A stretch of 64,000 bases of DNA from Sphingomonadales bacterium Ga0077557 (GTDB taxonomy: Bacteria; Pseudomonadota; Alphaproteobacteria; Sphingomonadales; Sphingomonadaceae), in NCBI GenBank assembly GCA_001464615.1, contig LNFI01000029.1, positions 54,214-118,213 on the forward strand, written 5' to 3'. Position 1 is the first letter of the stretch, and every line of letters starts with the position of its first letter. The position numbers were made by a program, and so were the translations under genes. Below the pieces are notes generated by a model. It saw nothing but the letters and a program-made list of their open reading frames with translations. It was not told where the DNA came from and did no database searches. Positions 36,479 through 45,576 of this stretch are shown piece by piece.

Positions 36479-36807
36479 AAATCCCCGCCCTGGCGCACAC
36501 TGTTACCGACTGGTCGGTGGTACCGCGCACCGAACATCCGGGCGAAACCGGCACAGCGTGGTGGCAAACCTTTGCGGTTGGTGACCTGCGGGTGCGCATG
36601 GTGGAATATTCGCCGGGCTATCTTGCGGACCATTGGTGCGACCGTGGCCATGTGCTGTTGGTGCTAGAAGGGGCGATCGAAAACGAGCTGCGCGATGGCC
36701 GCAGCCAGACGTTGACGGCGGGCATGTCCTACCAGGTTTCGGACTTTGGCGACGCAGCGCATCGGTCGCGCAGCGCGGGCGGCGCGAAACTGTTCATCGT
36801 CGATTGA
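36475..36807 (+). CDS. DHCW-motif cupin-fold protein
   Basis: A 110-residue single-domain cupin with ADHWCDRGHVLLVLEGAIE, matching the small family named for its DHCW motif, and a second cupin strand around MSYQVSDFGDAAHRS. It is probably a metal-binding enzyme or sensor of unknown substrate. The GTG start overlaps the upstream lipoprotein stop (GTGA). It ends about 60 bases before the glycine riboswitch. Confidence 0.8.
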   Translation: MKIPALAHTVTDWSVVPRTEHPGETGTAWWQTFAVGDLRVRMVEYSPGYLADHWCDRGHVLLVLEGAIENELRDGRSQTLTAGMSYQVSDFGDAAHRSRSAGGAKLFIVD

Positions 36808-36868
36808 CTCGGTTGCTGCGGCGCGTCAAAGCTGGGTTGTCGATGGCGGGCAACCGTCATGGGTAAGC

Positions 36869-37075
36869 GCGGGAGAGTGTGGGAATAAAACCCCACCGCC
36901 GAAGGAGCAACCGCCCCGGAATCTCTCAGGCAATCGGGACCGCGCTGACCTGACACGACACTCTGGAAAGCGGCTTCGCAAGCGTTTGCGGGGCCCACCG
37001 AAGGGGTAAGCCGGTACGCGCCACAAGACGCGCGGCGAAAGCTCTCAGGTTCCGTGACAGAGGGGGCGGCTGACT
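36869..37075 (+). ncRNA. tandem glycine riboswitch (two aptamers) upstream of gcvT
   Basis: The leader contains two glycine aptamers. The first shows GGGAGAGTG, ACCGCCGAAGGAGCAACC and ATCTCTCAGGCAA, and ends GGACCGC. The second begins at about 36970 with CTCTGGAAAGC, followed by CCCACCGAAGGGGTAAGCC, AGCTCTCAGGTTCC and GTGACAGAGGGGGCG. These blocks match the known tandem glycine riboswitch. In proteobacteria glycine binding usually switches the downstream gcv operon on. gcvT starts 54 bases after the second aptamer. Ends are approximate. Confidence 0.93.
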
Positions 37076-37128
37076 AGGACCGGGAATCCGGGCTTGGCAT
37101 GCCGTAACCACCGCACGGAAGGCCTGTA

Positions 37129-38253
37129 ATGAGCGACCAGATCGACTTTATCGATACGATCGAAATGCTGCCGCTCGATGCGTGGCACCGGGCGCGGGGC
37201 GCGCGGATGGTCGAATTCGCCGATTATTACATGCCGATCCAGTATGAAGGCATCATGGCCGAACATCTTTGGACGCGCGAACATGCCGGCCTGTTCGATG
37301 TCAGCCATATGGGGCAGCTCCAGTTGACCGGCGACGGGCTGGACGATGCGCTTGAGGCGCTGATCCCCGCCGATGTGAAGGGCCTGAAGCTTGGCGCACA
37401 GCGTTATTCGCTGCTGCTCGACGACAATGGCGGCATCCTTGATGATCTGATGTTCGCGCGCTGGCCCGACAGTCTCTATCTGGTCGTCAACGGCGCGGTG
37501 AAATATGACGATATCGCGCATCTCCGCGAGAGCCTGCCCGACGCGGTAACGATCAATCACCTCGATGATCGCGCGCTGCTGGCGCTGCAGGGGCCAAAGG
37601 CGTTTGCGGTGCTCAAGCGGCATACGACAGGCGAATGGCCGCTTGATGCGCTGGTCTTCATGCGCGGCGGCAATTTCCAGATCGCGGGCATCGACGCCTG
37701 GATCAGCCGATCAGGCTATACCGGAGAGGACGGGTTTGAAATCTCGATCCCCGCCGAGTCGGCTGAGATGATCGCGGACCTGTTTTGCGCCGAACCCGAA
37801 GTGAAGCCGATTGGCCTTGGCGCGCGCGATTCGCTGCGGCTCGAAGCGGGACTGCCGCTCTATGGCCATGACCTTGATCCTGAGACCACGCCGATCATGG
37901 CCGATCTCGGCTTTGCGCTGTCGAAACGGCGGCGCGAAGAAGCCAATTTCCCCGGTGCCACGCGCATTCTAGCCGAGCGCGAGTCCGGCCCCGCGCTTAA
38001 GCGCGTCGGGCTGCTCGTCGAAGGCAAACAGCCGGTGCGCGAAGGCGCTGCGGTGCTTGACGCGAGCGGCGCCGACGTCGGCAAGGTCACGTCGGGCGGC
38101 TTTGCACCCAGCGTCGGCGCGCCGATTGCCATGGCGTATGTGCCGCTATCGATGGCGGCCCCCGGCACGAAGATCACGCTTGCCCAGCGCGGCAAGATTC
38201 ACACCGGCCTCGTCACCGCGATGCCTTTCATCCCCCACCGCTATGTCCGTTAA
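37129..38253 (+). CDS. gcvT: aminomethyltransferase (glycine cleavage T protein)
   Basis: GcvT moves the methylene group from lipoyl-bound aminomethyl to tetrahydrofolate and releases ammonia. The protein has 374 residues. Signatures include MVEFADYYMPIQYEGIMAEH, AGLFDVSHMGQL, SRSGYTGEDGFEIS, GLGARDSLRLEAGLPLYGHD and TSGGFAPSVGAPIAMAYV. It is the first gene under the glycine riboswitch, with gcvH following after 12 bases. Confidence 0.97.
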   Translation: MSDQIDFIDTIEMLPLDAWHRARGARMVEFADYYMPIQYEGIMAEHLWTREHAGLFDVSHMGQLQLTGDGLDDALEALIPADVKGLKLGAQRYSLLLDDNGGILDDLMFARWPDSLYLVVNGAVKYDDIAHLRESLPDAVTINHLDDRALLALQGPKAFAVLKRHTTGEWPLDALVFMRGGNFQIAGIDAWISRSGYTGEDGFEISIPAESAEMIADLFCAEPEVKPIGLGARDSLRLEAGLPLYGHDLDPETTPIMADLGFALSKRRREEANFPGATRILAERESGPALKRVGLLVEGKQPVREGAAVLDASGADVGKVTSGGFAPSVGAPIAMAYVPLSMAAPGTKITLAQRGKIHTGLVTAMPFIPHRYVR

Positions 38254-38265
38254 AGGAGGCACCGC

Positions 38266-38637
38266 ATGAGCCGCTATTTCACCGAAGATCATGAATGGGT
38301 CGAGCTTGATGGCGATATCGGCACCGTCGGCATCACCGACTATGCGCAGGAACAACTGGGCGACATCGTGTTCGTCGACGTGCCGGAAGAGGGCAAGGAC
38401 CTGACCAAGGGCGACGAAGCCGCCGTGGTCGAATCGGTCAAGGCAGCGTCGGACGTCTATTCGCCGGTGTCGGGCACGGTGATCGAGGGCAACGCCGCGC
38501 TCGCCGACACGCCGGGTCTGGTGAATGAGGACCCCGAAGGCGATGGCTGGTTCTTCAAGCTGACGTTGAGCGACCCGAGCGAGGTCGAGGGCATGATGGA
38601 CGAAGTCGCCTACGAAGCGTTCGTCGCCAAGCTCTAG
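38266..38637 (+). CDS. gcvH: glycine cleavage system H protein
   Basis: A 123-residue lipoyl carrier protein that shuttles the aminomethyl group between the P and T proteins. The lipoylated Lys lies in [17 protein letters not shown]. The rest ([39 protein letters not shown]) is typical. AAAGGAGGC lies just upstream. Confidence 0.97.
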   Translation: MSRYFTEDHEWVELDGDIGTVGITDYAQEQLGDIVFVDVPEEGKDLTKGDEAAVVESVKAASDVYSPVSGTVIEGNAALADTPGLVNEDPEGDGWFFKLTLSDPSEVEGMMDEVAYEAFVAKL

Positions 38638-38640
38638 GCC

Positions 38641-38672
38641 GTCTCCCCTCCCGCAATCGGGCGGGGAGGAGA
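38641..38672 (+). repeat. solitary palindrome overlapping the gcvPA ribosome-binding site
   Basis: The short gcvH-gcvPA gap holds an imperfect hairpin, CTCCCCTCCCGC with GGGCGGGGAGGAG. It resembles the terminal hairpins of the DUF559-type element. Its 3-prime arm contains GGAGGAG, the only good ribosome-binding site for gcvPA (ATG at 38679). Folding of the RNA could therefore hide that site. Confidence 0.6.
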
Positions 38673-38678
38673 AACACA

Positions 38679-40037
38679 ATGCGATACTTACCCCTCACCG
38701 ATTCCGACCGCCAAGCCATGCTGGCGACCATCGGCGCGGCGTCGATCGACGACCTGTTTATCGACGTGCCCGAATCCGCTCGGCTCGACGGGCCGATCCA
38801 CGACCTGCCGATGCACGCCAGCGAAATGGCGGTTGAGCGGCATATGTCGGCCCTTGCACGCAAAAATCTGGTCGCGGGGCAGGTGCCCTTTTTCCTCGGC
38901 TGCGGCGCCTATCGCCACCATGTGCCCGCCAGCGTCGATCACCTCATCCAGCGCGGCGAGTTTCTGACCGCCTATACCCCCTACCAGCCCGAAATTGCGC
39001 AGGGCACGCTGCAGATGCTGTTCGAGTTCCAAAGCCAAGTCGCGCGGTTGCTCGGCACCGATGTGGCGAATGCGTCGATGTATGACGGTTCGACCGCATG
39101 CTGGGAGGCGATCGGCATGGCGCGGCGCATCACCAAGCGCGGCAAGGCGATCCTGTCGTCGGGGCTGCACCCGCATTATGTGTCGGTCGCCAAGACGATG
39201 GCGAAATACACTGGCGACGTGCTGGAAACATCGCTGCCGACGCTGACGGCGAAACCCGATATCGACGCGCTGATCGCCGCGATTGACGGCGAGACGTCAT
39301 GTGTTGTCGTGCAATATCCCGATATTCTTGGCCGTATCGCTGATCTGCAGCCGCTCGCTGACGCATGCCACGCCAAAAAGGCGCTGCTGATCGCGGTCGT
39401 CACCGAACCGGTGGCGCTTGGCGCGATCAAGTCGCCGGGCGAAATGGACGCCGATATCGTTGTGGGCGAAGGCCAGTCGATTGGCGTCGGCCTGCAATTT
39501 GGCGGCCCCTATGTCGGCCTGTTCGGGTGCAAGGAGAAATATCTCCGCCAGATGCCCGGACGGCTGTGCGGTGAGACGGTCGACGCAAACGGCAAGCGCG
39601 GCTTCGTGCTGACGCTCAGCACGCGCGAACAGCATATCCGCCGCGAAAAGGCGACGTCGAACATCTGTACCAACTCTGGGCTCTGCGCGCTGGCCTTCAC
39701 GGTCCATATGACCTTGCTGGGGGAGGCGGGGCTGCGCAAGCTGGCAGGCGTAAACCACGCGCTGGCCGTTGCGGCTGCAGACCGCTTGGCAAAGGTGCCG
39801 GGCGTGACCGTCGTCAACAACAGCTTCTTCAACGAATTTACGCTGGTGCTGCCTAAGGAAGCGCGCCCGATCGTGCGGACGCTCGCCGATCGCCAGATCC
39901 TCGCGGGCGTGTCGCTCGGGCGGCTCTACCCCGGCGTTGCCGAACTCGACCACGGCCTCGTTGTCGCTGTGACCGAGACGACAACGACTGACGACATCGA
40001 AACCCTCGCAACCGCGCTCGAAGAGGTGCTGGCATGA
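38679..40037 (+). CDS. gcvPA: glycine dehydrogenase (decarboxylating) subunit 1
   Basis: The alpha half of the split P protein; with gcvPB it decarboxylates glycine. The protein has 452 residues and starts [20 protein letters not shown]. Signatures are [67 protein letters not shown] and [20 protein letters not shown]. It lacks the PLP lysine, which is in subunit 2. The gcvPB start overlaps its stop by four bases (ATGA). Confidence 0.97.
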   Translation: MRYLPLTDSDRQAMLATIGAASIDDLFIDVPESARLDGPIHDLPMHASEMAVERHMSALARKNLVAGQVPFFLGCGAYRHHVPASVDHLIQRGEFLTAYTPYQPEIAQGTLQMLFEFQSQVARLLGTDVANASMYDGSTACWEAIGMARRITKRGKAILSSGLHPHYVSVAKTMAKYTGDVLETSLPTLTAKPDIDALIAAIDGETSCVVVQYPDILGRIADLQPLADACHAKKALLIAVVTEPVALGAIKSPGEMDADIVVGEGQSIGVGLQFGGPYVGLFGCKEKYLRQMPGRLCGETVDANGKRGFVLTLSTREQHIRREKATSNICTNSGLCALAFTVHMTLLGEAGLRKLAGVNHALAVAAADRLAKVPGVTVVNNSFFNEFTLVLPKEARPIVRTLADRQILAGVSLGRLYPGVAELDHGLVVAVTETTTTDDIETLATALEEVLA

Positions 40038-41755
40038 CGATCAACGCAAGCGGCTGGCGTCCGGAAATGGGCGGTGCTGGCGATACTGGCCCGGCCACAT
40101 TCACCGGCAATAAGGGGCTGATGCTCGAAGAAGCATTGATCTTTGAGATCGGCTCGACCGAGACGACGGGGGTGGATTTTGATGAAATCCTCCCCGGCAC
40201 GGGGAGGGGGATCGCCGGCCTTCTTCTGGCCGGTGGTGGAGGGGGCTCGCCTCCGAGCCCAACGCTTGCGGCAGCCCCCCTCCACCATTCGCCGGAAGAG
40301 GCGAATGGTTCCCCTCCCCGTGCCGGGGAGGATCGATTGGCCAACCTCGCCCGCACCGCGCCCATCGGCCTGCCCGGTCTGTCCGAACCTGAAACCGTGC
40401 GGCATTACACCCGCCTCAGCCGCCAGAATTACGGGATCGACCTGGGCTTCTTCCCGCTCGGCAGCTGCACGATGAAGCACAATCCGCGCCTCAACGAGAA
40501 AATGGCGCGACTGCCCGGTTTCGCCGATATCCATCCGCTTCAGCCGGTCGATACCGTGCAGGGCGCATTGGGCGTCATCAACGAACTCGCCATGTGGCTG
40601 ATCAAGCTCACGGGCATGCACGGCGTTGCCATGAGCCCCAAGGCGGGCGCGCATGGCGAGCTGTGCGGCATATTGTGCATCAAGGCAGCGCTTGAGGCGC
40701 GTGGGGAGGGGCATCGCAATGTCATCCTCGTCCCCGAATCGGCGCATGGTACCAACCCGGCAACGGCAGCCTTTGCGGGCTATCAGGTCGAGGATATCCC
40801 CGCGACGCCCGAGGGTCGCGTTGATACCGCCGCGCTCAAAGCGCGGCTGGGGCCGGACGTTGCGGGGGTGATGATCACCAACCCCAATACCTGCGGCCTG
40901 TTCGAACGCGACCTGAAGGACATCTCGGACGCGGTCCATGCAGCCGGCGGCTATGTCTATTGCGATGGCGCCAATTTCAACGCGATCGTTGGTCGCGTGC
41001 GCCCCGGCGATCTCGGCGTCGATGCGATGCACATCAACCTGCACAAGACCTTCTCCACCCCGCACGGCGGCGGCGGTCCCGGCTCCGGCCCGGTCGTTCT
41101 GTCGGAGGCGTTGTCGCCGTTTGGCCCGCTGCCTTACACCGCCCGCACTGCAGACGGCGTCGTCCACCTGATCGAGGAAGCCGATGCCGATGCCTTTGAG
41201 CGCACGCATTTCGGCGGGCCGCTCAACAGCTTTGGCCGCATGGTCGCGTTCCACGGCCAGATGGGCATGTTCACGCGCGCGCTCAGCTATATCCTCAGCC
41301 ACGGCGCGGATGGCCTGCGCCAGGTTGCCGAGGACGCGGTGCTCAACGCCAACTATGTCCTGCGCAGTCTGGAGGAGGTGCTCGATGCGCCCTTCGCCGC
41401 GAGCGGGCCGTGCATGCACGAGGCATTGTTCAGCGATAATGGCATGGCGGAGGGCTTCACCACGCTTGATATCGCCAAGGGCCTAATCGACGAAGGCTTC
41501 CACCCGATGACGGTCTATTTCCCGCTCGTCGTTCACGGCGCGATGCTGGTCGAACCGACCGAGACCGAGAGCAAGGCCGCGCTAGACCAGTTCATCGGCG
41601 CGCTGCGATCAGTGGCAGGACGCGCCAAGGCGGGCGACCCCAGCCTGAAATCCGCCCCCCATTACGCCCCCCGCGCCCGGCTCGATGAAACATTGGCAGC
41701 GCGCAAACCGGTGCTGGTGTGGAAGGATGCGCCGCTCGCCGAGGCGGCGGAATAA
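40034..41755 (+). CDS. gcvPB: glycine dehydrogenase (decarboxylating) subunit 2 with an in-frame repeat insertion
   Basis: The PLP-binding half of the split P protein. The PLP lysine lies in [20 protein letters not shown]. Other blocks are [52 protein letters not shown] and [18 protein letters not shown]. The protein has 573 residues against about 520 usually. The excess comes from a palindromic repeat (40186-40334) translated as about residues 51-100, just before the conserved [16 protein letters not shown]. The reading frame is intact. It is the last gene of the operon. Confidence 0.95.
   Translation: MTINASGWRPEMGGAGDTGPATFTGNKGLMLEEALIFEIGSTETTGVDFDEILPGTGRGIAGLLLAGGGGGSPPSPTLAAAPLHHSPEEANGSPPRAGEDRLANLARTAPIGLPGLSEPETVRHYTRLSRQNYGIDLGFFPLGSCTMKHNPRLNEKMARLPGFADIHPLQPVDTVQGALGVINELAMWLIKLTGMHGVAMSPKAGAHGELCGILCIKAALEARGEGHRNVILVPESAHGTNPATAAFAGYQVEDIPATPEGRVDTAALKARLGPDVAGVMITNPNTCGLFERDLKDISDAVHAAGGYVYCDGANFNAIVGRVRPGDLGVDAMHINLHKTFSTPHGGGGPGSGPVVLSEALSPFGPLPYTARTADGVVHLIEEADADAFERTHFGGPLNSFGRMVAFHGQMGMFTRALSYILSHGADGLRQVAEDAVLNANYVLRSLEEVLDAPFAASGPCMHEALFSDNGMAEGFTTLDIAKGLIDEGFHPMTVYFPLVVHGAMLVEPTETESKAALDQFIGALRSVAGRAKAGDPSLKSAPHYAPRARLDETLAARKPVLVWKDAPLAEAAE
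40186..40334. mobile_element. non-autonomous copy of the DUF559-type repeat element within gcvPB
   Basis: The insert starts AATCCTCCCCGGCACGGGGA and ends CCCCTCCCCGTGCCGGGGAG plus GAT. The inner right arm reads CCCCCCTCCACCA followed by a hairpin (ATTCGCC/GGCGAAT). Both arms correspond to those flanking the DUF559 ORF at 15022-15479, but only about 25 unrelated bases lie between them. It is translated in frame as a Gly/Pro-rich loop of about 50 residues. Confidence 0.8.
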
Positions 41756-41764
41756 GGCGAAAGG

Positions 41765-42118
41765 TTACTTGTAGAACGGTGAAGTATCGACGTGCACGCT
41801 TGTTATCTTTACGCTCGTCTTATCAAAAGTTCCACCGATGGTCGCAAGATATTCGTCGCTCATAGACGCTGCATCGCGCGACGTTCCGTAAACTAGCGTC
41901 ACATATACCGAAGCAACCGCTTCAAAACTACCGGTGTTATCAACGACAACGCTATTTGGATCAGCGTCAATAGCTTCGAAAATGGTGTCCGACGACAGAT
42001 CCTGTAAATCTTGCCAAGCATCAAGATTATCAAGATCTTCCTTGTCCATTGCGTTGATTTTGTTGGCGATCGCCAAAGCGTTCGCTTCTTCTGGAGCAAA
42101 TTTGGGAAGCGCAGTCAC
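41765..42118 (-). CDS. small acidic protein of unknown function, partner of the FRG gene
   Basis: A 117-residue acidic protein with no recognised domain (KFAPEEANALAIANKINAMD, then SSDTIFEAIDADPNSVVVDN). It has no signal peptide or membrane segment. It starts with GTG at 42118, overlapping the stop of the FRG gene (GTGA), so the two are translated together. Its base composition is clearly more AT-rich than the flanking gcv and ABA4 genes, suggesting recent acquisition of the pair. Confidence 0.65.
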   Translation of the reverse strand: MTALPKFAPEEANALAIANKINAMDKEDLDNLDAWQDLQDLSSDTIFEAIDADPNSVVVDNTGSFEAVASVYVTLVYGTSRDAASMSDEYLATIGGTFDKTSVKITSVHVDTSPFYK

Positions 42119-42885
42119 GTGATAGCTCCCAGTCCTATGCCGCGCCTAGCTTGCCAAGCCGCTCTCGCGCCCAGTCCGTCCAAGCCGCCCATGAGATATA
42201 GCGGGTCGACTCCTAAATAGAACAGCCGACGCAAGAAAAAGTCTCGGTCCTCGCCGACAATATCAAACCGGTGGTTAGCGTCCATCAGTGGCGTAAGCCA
42301 TGGTTGGTCTGGACTGGGATGAACGCTAAATATACCACTCTGCGATCCAATTCGAGTGGAAATCGCTCGCGGCAGGACAAAGCCGATGTTGGACATTGCC
42401 AGAGGATCGTCGTCAGAATCCATGTCGACAACGGCCGAATGCGGCACTCTCGTTGCGACTATACGACAGGTGACGGTGTTAGCCTGAGGAGTTGCGCGTC
42501 CCGCTCTTCGACGAATCGTCACCTCCTTTTCGCCCGGCGAAGCTGATGCTGCAAAAAACGCGGCAACAAGGGGATTTGTTGTCCAGTCCAGTAGCCGCGT
42601 TGGAACGCCGTGATGTTGCGCGAGCGCAAGATAATCCCAATTGGTAAATCCCAGATCATTGGTAAATTGGAGCGCCCTGCGCCGGAAGGACGCTAACACC
42701 GACCGTTCGCGTGAGAGTGTATACCGCTGAATTCGGCCGATCGTCGGAACAAGCGAAAATTCGGTATCACCCAATCCGCGAAAAACCCAAGCAGATCCAC
42801 TATGATCATCGATCCAATCTTGAAAGCGACGCCAATTGCGTAGCTGGCGTGTGCCTTGTCTAATGATAGTTGTCGACCGCGCCAT
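42115..42885 (-). CDS. FRG domain protein
   Basis: A 256-residue FRG-domain protein (PF08867). The defining WVFRGLGDTEFSLVPTIGR lies at residues 33-51, and the second conserved block, LALAQHHGVPTRLLDWTTNP, near residue 90. The biochemical activity of FRG proteins is not established. The gene is AT-richer than its surroundings, forms a two-gene unit with a small acidic protein, and interrupts otherwise housekeeping DNA, all of which fits a horizontally acquired accessory module. Confidence 0.88.
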   Translation of the reverse strand: MARSTTIIRQGTRQLRNWRRFQDWIDDHSGSAWVFRGLGDTEFSLVPTIGRIQRYTLSRERSVLASFRRRALQFTNDLGFTNWDYLALAQHHGVPTRLLDWTTNPLVAAFFAASASPGEKEVTIRRRAGRATPQANTVTCRIVATRVPHSAVVDMDSDDDPLAMSNIGFVLPRAISTRIGSQSGIFSVHPSPDQPWLTPLMDANHRFDIVGEDRDFFLRRLFYLGVDPLYLMGGLDGLGARAAWQARRGIGLGAIT

Positions 42886-42984
42886 TATTGCCTCTCTGTT
42901 GAAAGCATTCTAGGCGTAACCTCCGTAATGGCGCAATGAATGTTGCAGTCGAACGCAACGAAATTATTTTTGAAAAGCGATAGT

Positions 42985-43431
42985 ATGAACTGGCCCACCC
43001 TCTTCCAGATCGTCAACACCGCCGCGCTGCTGCTGTGGCTGGTGCTGATCCTCGCCCCGCGCCGGTTCGGGACGATCGGCTGGCTGCGGGTGCTGGGGGC
43101 AGGCGGGCTTAGCCTGTTTTACGTGGTGCTGATCACCACGGCACTGACGGTGGGGTTCGGCGATAGCGGCGGCCCGGCACCTGATTTCACGACCATTGCA
43201 GGCATCCGTGCCATCTTTGCAACCGATGGTGGCGTCGTTACGGGCTGGACGCACTATCTGGCGTTGGACTTGTTTACGGGCGTTTGGATCGCTGAGGATG
43301 CCGACAGGCGCGGGATGGGGCGGGTGGCGCAGGGCCCCATATTGGCGCTGACTTTCCTTGCGGGTCCCGCTGGGCTGTTTGTCTATCTCTTGGCGTCCCG
43401 GTTGATCTGGCGCGCCGTTTCACAGCGTTAA
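42985..43431 (+). CDS. ABA4-like (DUF4281) membrane protein
   Basis: A 148-residue membrane protein with four predicted helices and the ABA4-like pattern: MNWPTLFQIVNTAALLLWLV, HYLALDLFTGVWIAEDADRR and GPILALTFLAGPAGLFVYLL. ABA4 homologues in plants act in neoxanthin synthesis; the bacterial role is unknown. The ATG at 42985 is chosen at the first membrane segment; 15 upstream residues in the open frame are unlikely. It overlaps the convergent next gene by four bases. Confidence 0.82.
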   Translation: MNWPTLFQIVNTAALLLWLVLILAPRRFGTIGWLRVLGAGGLSLFYVVLITTALTVGFGDSGGPAPDFTTIAGIRAIFATDGGVVTGWTHYLALDLFTGVWIAEDADRRGMGRVAQGPILALTFLAGPAGLFVYLLASRLIWRAVSQR

Positions 43432-43889
43432 AGCCAGCGCTTCACCCTCGCCATGTAATCCAGATAAGGCTGGCCGAACTTGGCCGTCAGATAGCGCTCC
43501 TCGCGCGCGATCACTTGCGAATTGATCAGGAACAGCGCCACTGGCCACAAGAGCAGCGACGGCATGCTGTGCAGCACAATGGCCAGCCCCAGATAGGCAA
43601 TCGCCATGCCGAGATACATTGGGTTGCGGGTGCGCGCGTAAATGCCGGTATCGATAATACCGCCAGTCGCCGTCGCCGGGTTGGGGTTCTCGCCGCGCTG
43701 GCGAAACAGGCCGATGGCGATGCCGATCAGGATAAAACCCGGGAACAGAAAAATCATGCTCAGGCCGCCGGGGATTGGCAGCGATGGCAAGCCCAACAGC
43801 CAATCAATGACCGGGCCGAGCAGCAATAGCCCAAGAAAAATGAAGGGCGGAGGAAACAGCACGCCCGCCCCGCGATCTACCTCTGCCAT
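43428..43889 (-). CDS. isoprenylcysteine carboxyl methyltransferase family protein
   Basis: A 153-residue membrane methyltransferase-like protein of the ICMT/PEMT type. The signature is TGIYARTRNPMYLGMAIAYL and the C-terminal EERYLTAKFGQPYLDYMARV. Four membrane segments are visible. Bacterial members have unknown substrates, and SAM dependence is inferred. The ATG at 43889 is used rather than the in-frame TTG at 43892. Confidence 0.85.
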   Translation of the reverse strand: MAEVDRGAGVLFPPPFIFLGLLLLGPVIDWLLGLPSLPIPGGLSMIFLFPGFILIGIAIGLFRQRGENPNPATATGGIIDTGIYARTRNPMYLGMAIAYLGLAIVLHSMPSLLLWPVALFLINSQVIAREERYLTAKFGQPYLDYMARVKRWL

Positions 43890-43955
43890 CAAGCCCCCTA
43901 TTGCAAAGCCACAGGACAGGTTTAGCGATCAACCCGTCGACAAGCGAGGCATATC

Positions 43956-44588
43956 ATGGCTGATCCCACCCCCTGGATCGTGGCGGAAGACTCTGGTGCG
44001 GTGCGCAAGCACGCGCCCGCCACTGAACGCAACCGTGCAGCGATTGCCGCCGTGCTCGCCGATGTGCTGCCCGTGCAGGGGCTGGTCCTGGAGATCGCGA
44101 GCGGTAGCGGCGAGCATATCGGCTATTTCGCACACATGTTGTGCGGGCATGAATGGCAGCCGAGCGACCCCGATGCGACCGCCCGTGCCTCGATCGCCTC
44201 CTGGACGACGGGCCTGGCCAATGTCCGTGCGCCGATCGATATCGATGCAGCGGCCCCCGATTGGGCGATCGACCGGGCAGAGGCGGTGCTGTGTATCAAC
44301 ATGATCCATATCAGCCCCTGGGCAGCGACGCTGGGGCTGATGGCTGGGGCCGCGCGGCTGCTGCCCCCCTGCTGCCCGCTCATCACCTATGGCCCTTATC
44401 GCCAAGACGGCGTGGAAACGGCACCGAGCAACGAGGCATTTGATCAGTCGCTGCGCGCGCGCGATCCGGCATGGGGGCTACGCTCAGTCGAGAGCGTCAC
44501 TGAAGCTGCCAAAGCACATGGCCTTATCTTTGATCGGCTGATCGACATGCCGGCCAACAATCTAATGCTTGTCTATCGCAAGGCCTGA
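43956..44588 (+). CDS. DUF938 family SAM-dependent methyltransferase
   Basis: A 210-residue methyltransferase-like protein. Motif I reads VLEIASGSGEHIGYFAHML. APATERNRAAIAAVLADVLP and LMAGAARLLPPCCPLITYGP are typical of the DUF938 family. The substrate is unknown. It abuts the stop of the convergent EamA transporter. Confidence 0.87.
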   Translation: MADPTPWIVAEDSGAVRKHAPATERNRAAIAAVLADVLPVQGLVLEIASGSGEHIGYFAHMLCGHEWQPSDPDATARASIASWTTGLANVRAPIDIDAAAPDWAIDRAEAVLCINMIHISPWAATLGLMAGAARLLPPCCPLITYGPYRQDGVETAPSNEAFDQSLRARDPAWGLRSVESVTEAAKAHGLIFDRLIDMPANNLMLVYRKA

Positions 44589-45497
44589 TCAGGCAATCAC
44601 GCGCTCTACCTTTTCGCGCCGCAACCGGTGTTCGCGCCAGACAATGTAAAGCCCACTCGCGATAATCACTGGCGCACCGATCCAGGTTGACCAACTGGGC
44701 ACGGCGCCAAAGATCGCCCAGCCATAGATCGTCGCCCAAACCAGGCCGGTATAGTCCATCGGTACCACGACCGAGACCGGTGCGGCATTGAGCGATGCGG
44801 TCATGAACAATTGCGCAATGCCGCCCGTCAGCCCTACGGCGACCATCAGCAGCCAAGTCTCGATTGGGTGCGGCGTCCAATAGAGCGCAAAGGCAATCGC
44901 CGTCGGCGGCACCGATAGCGCGGAAAACCAGAAGACAATTGTCGGCGCGCTTTCGGTCTTGCTGATTTGCCGCAATAGGATTGAGACACTGGCGCTAAGC
45001 AGCGCCCCCATCAACCCGGTGAACACGCCGATGCCCGCCATTTGCCCGGTGCCCGGCTGGGCAACGATGATTACGCCCAGAAACCCGACCGTCACTGCGC
45101 CCCAGCGATGCCAGCCGGTTGGCTCTTTTAGGATGAGGGCACCCAGCACCGTTGCGAAGATCGGCAGCGTGAATTGCAAGGTCGTCGCTTCGGCCAGCGG
45201 CAGATACAGGATCGTCGAAAAGACGAAGCACATGCTGACAAGGCCCAGCGCCGCGCGAGACAGATGCGCGCCGATATGGTTGGTCCGAAGCGATCCAAGC
45301 CCAGCCCCGAAGCTTATCCAAACCAGCACGATCGGCAGTGCAAAGGTCTGGCGGAAAAACATCAGCTCGGCGAGGTGCGCGCCGTTCCCTTCCGCCAGTT
45401 TGATCAGCACGTTCATCACCGAAAAGGTGGCGACTGACCCCAGGCGCAGCGCAACGCCGTAAAGGACGCGGTCGCGGCTGGTAACGGGCTGGGTCAT
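44589..45497 (-). CDS. EamA/DMT-family transporter
   Basis: About 302 residues forming ten predicted membrane helices in two EamA repeats (SVATFSVMNVLIKLAEGNGA and ASVSILLRQISKTESAPTIV mark their starts). It belongs to the drug/metabolite transporter superfamily; the substrate is unknown. The ATG at 45497 is chosen because AAGAGA lies six bases upstream; an ATG at 45503 is also in frame. It is divergent from proS. Confidence 0.9.
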   Translation of the reverse strand: MTQPVTSRDRVLYGVALRLGSVATFSVMNVLIKLAEGNGAHLAELMFFRQTFALPIVLVWISFGAGLGSLRTNHIGAHLSRAALGLVSMCFVFSTILYLPLAEATTLQFTLPIFATVLGALILKEPTGWHRWGAVTVGFLGVIIVAQPGTGQMAGIGVFTGLMGALLSASVSILLRQISKTESAPTIVFWFSALSVPPTAIAFALYWTPHPIETWLLMVAVGLTGGIAQLFMTASLNAAPVSVVVPMDYTGLVWATIYGWAIFGAVPSWSTWIGAPVIIASGLYIVWREHRLRREKVERVIA

Positions 45498-45576
45498 GCG
45501 CATTCTCTTGTTCGTCTGTGCGCTTGTGATCAAGTCCTACGTGACGAGGGGGAATTCCCGCGCTATCCGCGTCCGC

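Noticed and set aside
39926..41419. 497-codon open frame on the minus strand
   Set aside because: Antisense shadow of gcvPB; no motifs.
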